NCBI GenBank assembly: GCA_002382645.1
Contig: DFYP01000202.1
Span: 18,769 to 46,301 of the forward strand
Length of the DNA: 27,533 nucleotides
Direction of reading: 5' to 3'
From: Desulfovibrio sp. UBA4079
GTDB taxonomy: Bacteria; Desulfobacterota; Desulfovibrionia; Desulfovibrionales; Desulfovibrionaceae
The position numbers and the translations under genes are program-made. Under the pieces are notes generated by a model. That model did no database searches and was not told the origin of the DNA. It was given only the letters and a program-made list of their open reading frames with translations. Below are positions 6,859 through 14,918 of the stretch, piece after piece (the stretch's first letter is position 1; each line of letters starts with the position of its first letter).

Positions 6859-8139
6859 CTACTTGTCCGCACCGGCCGGGTTCCAGGTCTTGTCGAAGAC
6901 CTGCTCGGGCCAGAGGAAGACTCCGGGTTCGCCGTGCATGAGCGCGCGCTTGGTCTCGGCCGGGATGGGCATGCGGAACTTGATGAAGGACGTGTACATG
7001 CCGGCGTTGTCGATCTCGCCCACCAGGACGTAACCGATGAGCCGGTCGTCCTTGAACACGAGCTTGCGGTAGATCTGGCGCTTCTCGTCCAGGTGGATGG
7101 CGATCTCGTAGTCCTCGGGCTTGGGCGGGTTGACCTGGCCCACGGAGATGGTCGGCAGGCCGTAGAAGCTGATGGAGTTCATGGCCAGGCCGCCCTCGTA
7201 GGACTCCTTGGCCCCGGCCATGTTCCGGCCGGCGTAGTAGCCCTGGTTGTAGGCGTTGGGCCAGATGGGCACCACCCGGTTGTCCTCGGTGATCATGTCC
7301 CGGGCCTGGGCCACGTCGCCGGCGGCAAACACGCCCTTGGCGCTGGTCTGGAGCGAGTCGTCCACCTGCACGCCGCGGTCGGTCTTGATCCCGGCGTCCT
7401 TGGCCAGCTTGGAATTGGGCACCACGCCGATGGCCACCACCACGGCCTCGCAGGGCACGAACATGCCGTCGGTGGTGAGCACGCCGATGATTCCGCCCTT
7501 GTCGTCGCGGTGGATCTCCTTGGCCGTGACCCCGCAGCGCACGCCGATGCCGGTCTCGGCCAGGCGCCGGGCGGCCAGGCGTCCGGCGTTCTCGTCAAAG
7601 GCCGCGGAGAGCACCCGGCTGGAGAGCTCCAGGATGGTCACGTCCACGCCCCGGTCGAACAGGCTCTCGGCGGCTTTGAGGCCGATGAGGCCGCCGCCGA
7701 TGACCACGGCCCGCTTCATCTTCTTGGCCGCGGCGATGAGCGCCTGGGCGTGGTCCAGGGTGGTGAAGTTGTACACGCCGGAGCCGTCGGCCCCGGGGAT
7801 GGGCGGATTGAACGGCACCCCGCCGGTGGCGATGAGCAGCCGGTCATAGGGGATGGTCTCGCCCTTGTTGGTGGTCACGGTCTTCTTCTTGGTGTCGATG
7901 GCCGTGGCCGTGGTGTTCAGGCGCAAATCCACGCACATGCGGCGGTAGAAGTCGTCGCTGCGCAGGTTCAGGCGCTCGGGCCCGATCTTTCCGGCCAGGA
8001 GGTAGGAGATGAGCGGACGGCCGTAGGCCGGCACGTGCTCGTTCCCGAGCACCACGATGGTGCCCTCGTGGTCCAGCCTGCGGATGCCCTCGATGGCCCC
8101 CACGGAGGCCACGCCGTTGCCGATGATCACGTAGGTCAT
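6859..8139 (-). CDS. FAD/NAD(P)-dependent oxidoreductase of the glutamate synthase cluster
   Basis: A 426-residue pyridine-nucleotide-disulfide-oxidoreductase-fold flavoprotein. The FAD site opens at the N-terminus (YVIIGNGVASVGAIEGIR), the NAD(P) Rossmann motif is AVVIGGGLIGLKAAESLFDR, and the second FAD motif is GVFAAGDVAQARD. There is no CxxxxC redox disulfide, so it resembles NirB-N-terminal or rubredoxin/ferredoxin reductase types. Its place between the ferredoxin and glutaminase genes (20- and 12-bp gaps) suggests it passes electrons between NAD(P)H and the Fe-S subunits, replacing the usual GltD. The electron donor is an inference. Confidence 0.92.
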   Translation of the reverse strand: MTYVIIGNGVASVGAIEGIRRLDHEGTIVVLGNEHVPAYGRPLISYLLAGKIGPERLNLRSDDFYRRMCVDLRLNTTATAIDTKKKTVTTNKGETIPYDRLLIATGGVPFNPPIPGADGSGVYNFTTLDHAQALIAAAKKMKRAVVIGGGLIGLKAAESLFDRGVDVTILELSSRVLSAAFDENAGRLAARRLAETGIGVRCGVTAKEIHRDDKGGIIGVLTTDGMFVPCEAVVVAIGVVPNSKLAKDAGIKTDRGVQVDDSLQTSAKGVFAAGDVAQARDMITEDNRVVPIWPNAYNQGYYAGRNMAGAKESYEGGLAMNSISFYGLPTISVGQVNPPKPEDYEIAIHLDEKRQIYRKLVFKDDRLIGYVLVGEIDNAGMYTSFIKFRMPIPAETKRALMHGEPGVFLWPEQVFDKTWNPAGADK

Positions 8140-8158
8140 GGTCGCGTTCTCCTTGGGG

Positions 8159-8605
8159 TTAGCGTTCTTCGAACTTGAGGGCCATGTTCGGGCAGGCCGC
8201 CACGCAGGCCGGGCCGCCTTCGCGGTCGCGGCACAGGTCGCACTTGACGATCTTGTTCAGGGTCGGGTGGCGCTGGATGGCCCCGTACGGGCAGGCCATG
8301 AGGCAGGACCAGCAGCCCACGCACTTCTCGATGTCGTAGGTGGTGGCCCCGGTCTCGGGATCCTTCTGCAGGGCCCCGGAGATGCAGGCGGCCACGCAGG
8401 CCGGATCGTCGCAGTGGCGGCAGGACAGGGCCACGCAGGTCGGGCCCTTCTCCTGGAAGCGCTTGCAGGCCTTGAGCCCGTCCTCCAGGCGCTCCTGGGT
8501 GTAGGCGATGATCAGGTCCTGGCTCTTGGAATGCACCGTGATGCAGGCCAGCTCGCAGAGGTGGCAGCCGATGCAGTATTCCTTGTCCGGATAGACGCGT
8601 TTCAT
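8159..8605 (-). CDS. Four-cluster 4Fe-4S ferredoxin-type electron transfer subunit
   Basis: A 148-residue iron-sulfur protein of the HycB/DmsB-like type. It carries four cysteine-rich groups: residues ~11-21 (YCIGCHLCELAC), ~62-74 (CRHCDDPACVAAC), ~94-104 (CVGCWSCLMAC) and ~121-136 (CDLCRDREGGPACVAAC), enough for four [4Fe-4S] clusters. No signal peptide or membrane segment is seen, so it is probably cytoplasmic. It lies between the FMN/Fe-S synthase gene (16 bp) and the flavoprotein gene (20 bp) and is best read as the electron wire between them. Hydrogenase or formate dehydrogenase subunits share this fold, but no such partner genes are nearby. Confidence 0.92.
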   Translation of the reverse strand: MKRVYPDKEYCIGCHLCELACITVHSKSQDLIIAYTQERLEDGLKACKRFQEKGPTCVALSCRHCDDPACVAACISGALQKDPETGATTYDIEKCVGCWSCLMACPYGAIQRHPTLNKIVKCDLCRDREGGPACVAACPNMALKFEER

Positions 8606-8621
8606 GACATTCCCCCTCGCC

Positions 8622-10166
8622 CTAGCGGCCGGCGTGCTTGACGCCGAGGATGTCCATCTCCGTGGAGGACAGGCCCACGGCCCGGAGCTTGTCGCGGTTG
8701 CCGCGCAGGCTCTCGATGGAGTTCAGGCCCATGCCGCCGAGCATTTCCTCGATCTCATGGCCCCAGGCCCGGATCAGGTTGGCCATCTTCCTGGCCGCGA
8801 TGTCCGGGTTCTGGCGCTTGGACAGCTTGGAGTCGTTGGTGGCGATGCCCCAGGGGCACTTGCCGGTGTAGCACTTGCCGCACAGGGTGCAGCCCACGGC
8901 CAGGAGCGCCGCGGTGCCGATGTAGCAGGCGTCGGCGCCCAGGGCGATGGCCTTGACCACGTCGGCGCTGCAGCGCGTGCCGCCCGCGGCGATGATCGAG
9001 GCTCGGTTGCGGATGCCCTCGTCGCGCAGGCGCTGGTCCACCGCGGCGATGGCCAGCTCGATGGGGATGCCCACGTTGTCGCGGATCATGGCCGGGGCCG
9101 CGCCCGTGCCGCCGCGCATGCCGTCGATGGCCACGATGTCCGCCCCGGCCCGGACAATGCCCGAGGCGATGGCGGCCACGTTGTGTACGGCCGCGATCTT
9201 CACCGAGACCGGCACGCGGTAGCGGGAGGCCTCCTTGAGGGCGAAGATGAGCTGGTGCAGGTCCTCGATGGAGTAGATGTCGTGGTGCGGGGCCGGGGAG
9301 ATGGCGTCCGAGCCCACCGGGATCATGCGGGTCTCGGAGACCTTCTCGTTGATCTTCTCGCCGGGCAGGTGGCCGCCGATGCCGGGCTTGGCGCCCTGGC
9401 CGATCTTGATCTCGATGCCCGCGCCGGCGTTGAGGTACTCGGCGTGCACGCCGAAGCGGCCCGAGGCCACCTGGACGATGGTGTTCTTGCCGTACTTGTA
9501 GAGCGACTTGTGCAGGCCGCCCTCACCGGTGTTGTAGCAGATGCCCAGCTCGGTGGCGGCCCGGGCCATGGCCACGTGCAGGTTGAAGTTGATGGAGCCG
9601 AAGCTCATGGCCGAGAACATGATCGGGTAGTTCAGCTCGATCTGGGGGGCCAGCTTGGTGGTCAGCTTGGGCTTGCCCTTCTTGCCCTTGGCGGGGGCGG
9701 CGAACTCCACCCGGTCCGGCTTGGAGCCCAGGAAGGTCTTCAGCTCCATGGGCTCGCGCAACGGGTCGATGGAGGGGTTGGTGACCTGGCTGGCGTCCAG
9801 GAGCAGGTTGTCCCAGTACACCGGGATGTCCACGGGCGAACCCATGCCCGCCAGGAGCACGCCTCCGGTGTCGGCCTGTTTGTAGATGTTTTTCATGAAA
9901 ATCGGACGCCAGCAGGCGTTGGGGCGGAATTCGGACTCGTTCAGCCGGATGCACAGGGCTCCGGTGGGGCACAAGGCTTCGCATCGATGGCAGCCCACGC
10001 ACTTGGTGTTGTCGTGGCGCACCTTCTGCCGCGCCTCGTCCCAGAAATGGGCTTCGTAGGCGCATTGTCGGATGCAGACCTTGCAGTTGATGCACAGGTC
10101 CTTGTCCCGCTCGATGCGGTAGTCGTGATAGTTTTTGTTGATGGGTTGGAACAGCAAGTCCGCCAC
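8622..10166 (-). CDS. gltB: Glutamate synthase FMN/Fe-S subunit (archaeal-type GltB core)
   Basis: The synthase subunit: it would reductively combine 2-oxoglutarate with ammonia from glutamine. Two N-terminal [4Fe-4S] motifs (DLCINCKVCIRQC, then TKCVGCHRCEALCPTGAL) precede an FMN-binding barrel. The barrel has MFSAMSFGSIN, CYNTGEGGLHKSLYK, QGAKPGIGGHLPGEKI, SDAISPAPHHDIYS, GMRGGTGAAPAM and a cysteine group CTLCGKCYTGKCPWGIATND where GltB carries its Fe-S site. I chose the GTG at 10166 (514 residues, reading M-A-D-L-L-F-Q-P), which has AGGGAG upstream; the TTG at 10157 is also possible. The longer reading from the TTG at 10298 is unlikely: that TTG is part of a TTGACA promoter box and the added residues lack family character. 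Confidence 0.93.
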   Translation of the reverse strand: MADLLFQPINKNYHDYRIERDKDLCINCKVCIRQCAYEAHFWDEARQKVRHDNTKCVGCHRCEALCPTGALCIRLNESEFRPNACWRPIFMKNIYKQADTGGVLLAGMGSPVDIPVYWDNLLLDASQVTNPSIDPLREPMELKTFLGSKPDRVEFAAPAKGKKGKPKLTTKLAPQIELNYPIMFSAMSFGSINFNLHVAMARAATELGICYNTGEGGLHKSLYKYGKNTIVQVASGRFGVHAEYLNAGAGIEIKIGQGAKPGIGGHLPGEKINEKVSETRMIPVGSDAISPAPHHDIYSIEDLHQLIFALKEASRYRVPVSVKIAAVHNVAAIASGIVRAGADIVAIDGMRGGTGAAPAMIRDNVGIPIELAIAAVDQRLRDEGIRNRASIIAAGGTRCSADVVKAIALGADACYIGTAALLAVGCTLCGKCYTGKCPWGIATNDSKLSKRQNPDIAARKMANLIRAWGHEIEEMLGGMGLNSIESLRGNRDKLRAVGLSSTEMDILGVKHAGR

Positions 10167-10269
10167 CTCGCTCCCTGAAGAGTTGACAAAAACTCCCCCG
10201 CTGCCGTGCTGGATCCATCCAGCGAGCTCAGGCTCCGGGGGCTTCCATGAGAAGTGCAAAAGGGGAGCC

Positions 10270-10298
10270 AGAAAATCACAAGAGCCCCACCCTGTCAA
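10270..10298 (-). promoter_or_regulatory. Probable promoter of the glutamate synthase operon
   Basis: On the minus strand there is a perfect TTGACA (10298-10293), a 17-base spacer and a weak -10, TTTTCT (10275-10270). The leader to the GTG at 10166 would be about 100 bases and contains a short stem GCTGGA-TGGA-TCCAGC (10223-10208). No riboswitch class is recognisable in this leader. Confidence 0.45.
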
Positions 10299-10391
10299 GA
10301 AGGGATCAAAGGGGCGGCGATCCAGGTCTGGCGCAGGATTTCACGGGAAATCGTAAAAATTGCCAATTTCGAAAGGCCGGGGACCCGATTC

Positions 10392-10430
10392 AGGGGTCCG
10401 AACCAGGGTTCAAGCCGGGTTCGGACCCCT
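10392..10430 (-). terminator. Strong hairpin downstream of glgP
   Basis: A 13-bp perfect stem, AGGGGTCCGAACC (10392-10404) with GGTTCGGACCCCT (10418-10430), and a 13-base loop, begins 8 bases after the glgP stop on the minus strand. No U-run follows immediately, so it may be an atypical terminator or a 3'-end-stabilising hairpin. GGACCC at 10381-10386 can pair with GGGTCC at 10394-10399 as an alternative. Confidence 0.5.
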
Positions 10431-10437
10431 TATTTCC

Positions 10438-13011
10438 TCAATTCTTGGCCCAGAAAATAAGACCGAGAGAATGCGGGTCCAGGAGCAGGGGGTGGTGCGG
10501 CAGGATGCGCACGGTGAAGCCGAAGCGTCCCGCCTCGCCCGGAATCAGGTCGCCGCGGTACAGGTGCCAGCCGTCGCCGCGGTCGCCCTCGGGCGACATG
10601 GGCGTGGTCTGGCGGGTCAGGAAGCGGTCGTCCTGGCCCACGGGGCCGTGGTAGATCTGGACCAATATGTCCTCGGGCCGCATCCCGCCGCCGAGATAGA
10701 CCTCGCACTCCACGATGACCGGCTCGCGCACGTAGATGCTGCCCGGGGTCTCGGCGCGCACGTTGCGCACGTTGAGCGTGCCCCACTTGGTCATGATCTC
10801 CATGCGCCAGGAGGACAGGGCCTTGGCCGGGGCGAACTCGTCGCGCATGAGGTTGCGGAAGTTCTTGTAGGCCGGGAGATAGGCCTTCTCCACATAGTCC
10901 TCGACCATGCGGTGGGCGTTGAACACCGGGCCCAGCTCCTTGAAGGCCTCCTTCATGCTCCGGATCCAGGAGCGCGGCAGGTTGCCGTGGCCGCGGTCGT
11001 AGAACTCGGGGATGATCTCGTTCTCCAGCAGGTTGTAGAGGGTCTGGCTCTCCACGAAGTCCTGGTAGGTCAGGTCCTCGTACTCTTCGCCGCGGCCGAT
11101 GGCCCAGCCCAGGCGGTTGTCCGGGGTGTAGGCCTCGTCCCACCAGCCGTCCAGGGTGCTGCACTGGAGCACGCCGTTGGCCATGGCCTTCATGCCGCTG
11201 GTGCCGCAGGCCTCCAGGGGCCGGCGCGGGTTGTTCAGCCAGACGTCGCAGCCCTGGACCATGCGGCTGGCGATCTTCATGTCATAGTCTTCCAGGAAGA
11301 CCATGCTGTAGCGGCATTCCTCCCGGCGGCAGAACTGGATGAGGTCCTGGATGATCTTCTTGCCCTCGTTGTCCTGGGGGTGGGCCTTGCCCGCGAAGAC
11401 GAACTGCACGCGGCGGTCGGAGTCCTGGACCAGGCGCAGGAGCCGCTCCTTGTCCTGGAGCAGGAGGTTGGCCCGCTTGTAGGTGGCGAAGCGCCGGGCG
11501 AAGCCGATGGTCAGGGCCTGGGGGTCCAGGACCTCCTCGGCCACCTGGAGCTCTTTGCGCCGGGCGCCCTTTTCCAGGAGCTGCTTGCGCAGGCGCTTGC
11601 GCACGAAGTCCACCAGCCGCTCGCGCAGCCGCTCGTGGGTGCGCCAGAGCTCGGCGTCCGGGATGCCCTCGGCCTGGGCCCAGAACCGGCCGCAGTCCGG
11701 GTCCTCCCGCCAGTTCACGCCGAGGTAGCGGTCGAACAGCAGGGCCATGTCCTTGGCCACCCAGGTGGGCATGTGCACACCGTTGGTGATGGCCCCGATG
11801 GGCACGTCCTCGGAAGGATACTGGGGCCAGACCCGCTTCCACATGTTGCGCGAGACCTGGCCGTGGAGCTTGCTCACGCCGTTGTTGAAGCGCGAGAGCT
11901 TGAGCGCCAGCACGGTCATGCAGAAGGGCTCGGCGTCGTCGCGGGGGTCTTCGCGGCCCAGGGCCAGGAAGACCTTGTAGGCCAGGCCCAGGCTGCGGGT
12001 GTAGCCCTCGAAATAGGGGCGCATGAGGTCGGCCGGGAAGCGGTCGTTGCCCGCGGGCACCGGGGTGTGCGTGGTGAACACCGAGGAGGAGGCCGCGATC
12101 TCCTGGGCCGCCTCGAAGCTCAAGCCCTTCTCCTGCATGAAGCTGCGGATGCGCTCCAGGCCCGCGAAGGCCGAGTGGCCCTCGTTCATGTGGATGACCT
12201 TGGGCTCCAGGCCCAGGGCCGCGAGGGCCTTGATGCCGCCGATGCCCAGCAGGATTTCCTGCCAGAGGCGCATCTCCAGGTTGCCGCCGTAGAGGCTCGA
12301 GCTGATCTGGCGGAAGTGCTCGGGGTTCTCGGGCATGTAGGTGTCCAGGAGCAGGAGCCGGATGCGGCCCACCCGGGCCTCCCAGATGCGCGCGGTGAGC
12401 GGCTGGCCGGCCAGGTCCACCTGGATGGTCACCGGATTGCCCTCGGCGTTCTTGATGAGCCGGATGGGCATCTGGTTGAAGTCGTTCTCGGGATAGCGCT
12501 CCTGCTGCCAGCCGTCCGGGGTCATGTACTGCCGGAAGTAGCCCTCGCGGTACAGCAGGCCCACGCCCACCAGGGGGATGTTCAGGTCGCTGGAGGATTT
12601 CAGGTGGTCGCCGGCCAGGATGCCCAGGCCGCCCGAATAGATCGGCAGGGAGAGGGTGATGCCGTACTCCAAACTGAAATAGGCCACCACCGGGGCGTGG
12701 TCCTTGTTGTCCGGGAAGGTGTAGGCCGCGGACTTGCGGGACATGTACTGGTCCAGGGAGCGCTTGGCGTCCTCCAGACGGGAGAGGAAGAAGTCGTCGC
12801 GGGCCAGGTCTTCCAGGGTCTTCTGGGGGATGTTGTTCAGGAAGGCGATGGGATTCTCGTGGCAGCGGCGCCAGAGCTCGTGGTCGGTGGAGGCGAACAG
12901 GTTCAGGATGCGGTCGTTCCAGGAGAAGACCAGGTTGTACGCCAAGTCCCACATGGCTTCGAGCTTGGGGGGGAGTTTGGAAACGACGCTATAGATGCGC
13001 AACGGTTGCAT
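10438..13011 (-). CDS. glgP: Alpha-glucan (glycogen/maltodextrin) phosphorylase
   Basis: A cytoplasmic enzyme that releases glucose 1-phosphate from alpha-1,4-glucan with inorganic phosphate. The 857-residue protein begins with a DUF3417-like region (MWDLAYNLVFSWNDRI and onward, to ~100), as in the Thermus/Thermotoga-type phosphorylases. The body has HMNEGHSAFAGLERI, GFARRFATYKRANLL, and the pyridoxal-phosphate motif EACGTSGMKAMANG with the lysine at about residue 608. I chose the ATG at 13011 because AAGGAG lies six bases upstream; the alternative start 14 codons earlier lacks this. It has its own promoter and 3' hairpin, so it is probably monocistronic. Polyglucose storage is known in some Desulfovibrio species. 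Confidence 0.95.
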   Translation of the reverse strand: MQPLRIYSVVSKLPPKLEAMWDLAYNLVFSWNDRILNLFASTDHELWRRCHENPIAFLNNIPQKTLEDLARDDFFLSRLEDAKRSLDQYMSRKSAAYTFPDNKDHAPVVAYFSLEYGITLSLPIYSGGLGILAGDHLKSSSDLNIPLVGVGLLYREGYFRQYMTPDGWQQERYPENDFNQMPIRLIKNAEGNPVTIQVDLAGQPLTARIWEARVGRIRLLLLDTYMPENPEHFRQISSSLYGGNLEMRLWQEILLGIGGIKALAALGLEPKVIHMNEGHSAFAGLERIRSFMQEKGLSFEAAQEIAASSSVFTTHTPVPAGNDRFPADLMRPYFEGYTRSLGLAYKVFLALGREDPRDDAEPFCMTVLALKLSRFNNGVSKLHGQVSRNMWKRVWPQYPSEDVPIGAITNGVHMPTWVAKDMALLFDRYLGVNWREDPDCGRFWAQAEGIPDAELWRTHERLRERLVDFVRKRLRKQLLEKGARRKELQVAEEVLDPQALTIGFARRFATYKRANLLLQDKERLLRLVQDSDRRVQFVFAGKAHPQDNEGKKIIQDLIQFCRREECRYSMVFLEDYDMKIASRMVQGCDVWLNNPRRPLEACGTSGMKAMANGVLQCSTLDGWWDEAYTPDNRLGWAIGRGEEYEDLTYQDFVESQTLYNLLENEIIPEFYDRGHGNLPRSWIRSMKEAFKELGPVFNAHRMVEDYVEKAYLPAYKNFRNLMRDEFAPAKALSSWRMEIMTKWGTLNVRNVRAETPGSIYVREPVIVECEVYLGGGMRPEDILVQIYHGPVGQDDRFLTRQTTPMSPEGDRGDGWHLYRGDLIPGEAGRFGFTVRILPHHPLLLDPHSLGLIFWAKN

Positions 13012-13058
13012 GCAGGGCTCCTTGGTAAGAGGCGTCGTCGCAATCCCGATCAATTCCG

Positions 13059-13087
13059 GTCATATCGGCTCAAGCGTGGAATGGCAA
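13059..13087 (-). promoter_or_regulatory. Probable sigma-70 promoter of glgP
   Basis: On the minus strand, TTGCCA (13087-13082), a 17-base spacer and TATGAC (13064-13059) match the -35 and -10 consensus at 5/6 and 4/6 positions. The predicted leader before the ATG at 13011 is about 40 bases. Confidence 0.5.
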
Positions 13088-13124
13088 GGGCGGAAGGGTG
13101 GAAAATACCCGCGCGGCCACGGCA

Positions 13125-13153
13125 TTGACAGAGGCGGCGCTTCGGGAGCAAAA
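13125..13153 (+). promoter_or_regulatory. Possible promoter of dut-argD
   Basis: A perfect TTGACA (13125-13130) lies 51 bases before the dut ATG. The hexamer 17 bases on is GCAAAA (13148-13153), a poor -10, so only the -35 is convincing. The divergent glgP promoter is in the same 169-bp gap. Confidence 0.3.
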
Positions 13154-13180
13154 AGCAGATTTCCAACCCACGGGAGCCCC

Positions 13181-13651
13181 ATGTCCGCACCAGCCCAGGA
13201 ACTGCACGTCAAGGTCAAGTATCTGCGCCCCCTGGCCGAGGAGCTGGGCCTTTCCTACGCCACGCCCCACTCCGTGGGCCTGGACCTGCGCGCCTGCCTG
13301 GACGAGCCCTTCGTGGAGGTCCCGGCCGGCGGCCGGGTCAAGGTGCCCACGGGCATCGCCATCGAGATCCTGGCGCCGGACGTGGCCGGGTTCGTCTTCT
13401 CCCGCAGCGGCCTGGGGGCCAAGGACGGCCTCACCGTGGCCCAGGGCGTGGGGCTCATCGATCCGGACTACCGCGGCGAAATCCTGGTCTGGCTTCTGAA
13501 CACCTCGGACGGGGCGCGACGAATCGAGCGCGGGCAACGCGTGGCCCAGCTCGTCTTCCTGCCCTCGTTCCAGGCCCGCATCCTGCCCGCGCGGGACCTC
13601 ACTGAAACGGACCGCGGGGCCGGAGGATTCGGACACACCGGAAGCACATGA
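13181..13651 (+). CDS. dut: Deoxyuridine 5'-triphosphate nucleotidohydrolase (dUTPase)
   Basis: Hydrolyses dUTP to dUMP and pyrophosphate, keeping uracil out of DNA and feeding dTMP synthesis. All five trimeric-dUTPase motifs are in order in 156 residues: HSVGLDLRA, FSRSGLGAKDG, GLIDPDYRGEI, IERGQRVAQLV and the C-terminal DRGAGGFGHTGST arm that closes over the site. The ATG at 13181 gives the normal length and has GGGAG five bases upstream; the frame is open further upstream but that part has no family character. argD begins 9 bp after the stop, so they form an operon. Confidence 0.96.
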   Translation: MSAPAQELHVKVKYLRPLAEELGLSYATPHSVGLDLRACLDEPFVEVPAGGRVKVPTGIAIEILAPDVAGFVFSRSGLGAKDGLTVAQGVGLIDPDYRGEILVWLLNTSDGARRIERGQRVAQLVFLPSFQARILPARDLTETDRGAGGFGHTGST

Positions 13652-13660
13652 GGAGACGCC

Positions 13661-14866
13661 ATGAGCGCCATTTTCGATAGGATCAAGGAACGCGACGCGC
13701 AGGTCATCATGCGGACCTACGGCCGCTATCCCCTGGCCGTACAGCGGGCCCAGGGCGCGCGGCTCTACGACTTCGACGGCAAGGAATACGTGGACCTTCT
13801 GGCCGGCATCGCGGTCTGCGGCCTGGGCCACGGACGGCCCGATCTGGCCCGGGTCATGGCCGAGCAGGCCGAAAAGCTCGTGCACGTGAGCAACCTGTTC
13901 TTCCAGGAGGAGCAGATCGTCCTGGCCGAGAAGCTCCTGGCCACCTGCCAGGCGGACAAGGTCTTCTTCTGCAACTCCGGGGCCGAGGCCAACGAGGGCG
14001 CCATCAAGCTGGCCCGGCGCTTCATGCAGGTGGTCCGCAAGCGCGAGGCCTTCGAAATCGTGACCCTGGAGGGTTCGTTCCACGGCCGCACCCTGGCCAC
14101 GCTCACGGCCACGGGCCAGTCCGGCAAGATCAAGGACGGCTTCGGCCCCCTGCCCCCGGGCTTCGTCACCGTGCCCTTTGCCGACGCCTGCGCCCTGCGC
14201 TCGGCCGTGAGCGACAGGACCGCGGCCGTGCTCGTGGAGATGGTCCAGGGCGAAGGCGGGGTGCGTCCCCTGCCCGCGGAGTTCGTGGACGCCCTCCTGG
14301 CCCTGCGCCGGGAAAAGGGCTTCCTGCTCATCGTGGACGAGGTCCAGACCGGCATGGGCCGCACGGGCCGGTTCTGGGCCCACCAGCACTTCGGCCTGAC
14401 CCCGGACATCTTCACCACGGCCAAGGGCCTGGCCAACGGCCTGCCCATGGGCGCGGTCCTGGCCACGGACGAGGCGGCCCAAGGCTTCGAGTCCGGCTGC
14501 CACGCCACCACCTTCGGCGGCGGCGGCGTGCTCTCGGCCGTGGCCTGCAAGGTCCTGGACATCCTGGCCGAGGACAAGCTCGTGGAGCGCGCCGCGGAAC
14601 TGGGCGCCTGGCTTCTGGACGAGGCCAAAAAGCTCCTGGCCAGGCATCCGGACAAGATCGCCCATGTGCGCGGCCTGGGACTCATGCTCGGCATCGAGCT
14701 GGCCGCGCCCGGCCAGGCGGTCTGGAAGGCCCTGCTGGAGGCCGGGTTCGTCTGCAACCTGGCCCACGACAAGGTCCTGCGCCTGCTGCCGCCCCTGACC
14801 ATAGCCCGCGAGGATCTGGCCGCCTTCCTCCAGGCCCTGGACTCCATCCTGACGCGCGGCGCTTGA
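13661..14866 (+). CDS. argD: Acetylornithine aminotransferase (class III, PLP)
   Basis: Transfers an amino group from glutamate to N-acetylglutamate semialdehyde in arginine synthesis; many bacterial forms also act in lysine synthesis. The 401-residue protein has LLAGIAVCGLGHGRPDL, FFCNSGAEANEGAIKLAR (103-120), SFHGRT (139-144), LLIVDEVQTGMGRTG with Asp226, and the PLP lysine K255 in FTTAKGLANGLPMGA. It could also accept other omega-amino substrates; no arg neighbours are present to settle this. AGGAG precedes the ATG, and it follows dut by 9 bp. Confidence 0.92.
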   Translation: MSAIFDRIKERDAQVIMRTYGRYPLAVQRAQGARLYDFDGKEYVDLLAGIAVCGLGHGRPDLARVMAEQAEKLVHVSNLFFQEEQIVLAEKLLATCQADKVFFCNSGAEANEGAIKLARRFMQVVRKREAFEIVTLEGSFHGRTLATLTATGQSGKIKDGFGPLPPGFVTVPFADACALRSAVSDRTAAVLVEMVQGEGGVRPLPAEFVDALLALRREKGFLLIVDEVQTGMGRTGRFWAHQHFGLTPDIFTTAKGLANGLPMGAVLATDEAAQGFESGCHATTFGGGGVLSAVACKVLDILAEDKLVERAAELGAWLLDEAKKLLARHPDKIAHVRGLGLMLGIELAAPGQAVWKALLEAGFVCNLAHDKVLRLLPPLTIAREDLAAFLQALDSILTRGA

Positions 14867-14889
14867 CCCGGACGGCGCGAGGCTATAGC
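14863..14889 (+). promoter_or_regulatory. Possible promoter of the small orphan gene
   Basis: TTGACC (14863-14868), overlapping the argD stop, and TATAGC (14884-14889) are separated by 15 bases, short of the ideal 17. The predicted start lies about 20-25 bases before the small gene's ATG at 14919. The spacing makes it tentative. Confidence 0.35.
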
Positions 14890-14918
14890 CTGATTTGCAT
14901 GAGAAAAGGAACACCCGC

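Noticed and set aside
5707..8178. Long plus-strand frame (over 800 codons) opposite the glutaminase and flavoprotein genes
   Set aside because: Antisense shadow. It crosses two genes with clear motifs, has no domain and shows the His-rich, low-complexity composition typical of such frames.
10167..10269. Riboswitch in the glutamate synthase leader
   Set aside because: Only one short stem is visible and no conserved core of a known glutamine or other riboswitch can be recognised.
10392..10430. A tRNA T-arm or attachment-site remnant, because of GGTTC-like repeats
   Set aside because: No acceptor stem, anticodon arm or CCA end can be drawn, and no integrase or direct repeat is near. A hairpin after glgP explains it.
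13062..13069. A second sigma-28 site on the minus strand (GCCGATAT) before glgP
   Set aside because: The matching -35 (TAAAGTTT) is absent at 11 bases, and the same bases fit a sigma-70 promoter with a 17-base spacer.
10360..13128. Very long open frame (over 900 codons) on the plus strand opposite glgP
   Set aside because: It is the antisense shadow of a high-G+C gene: G/C at third positions removes stops, the translation is a His/Ala/Gly/Val-rich mix without domains, and glgP has full family motifs.
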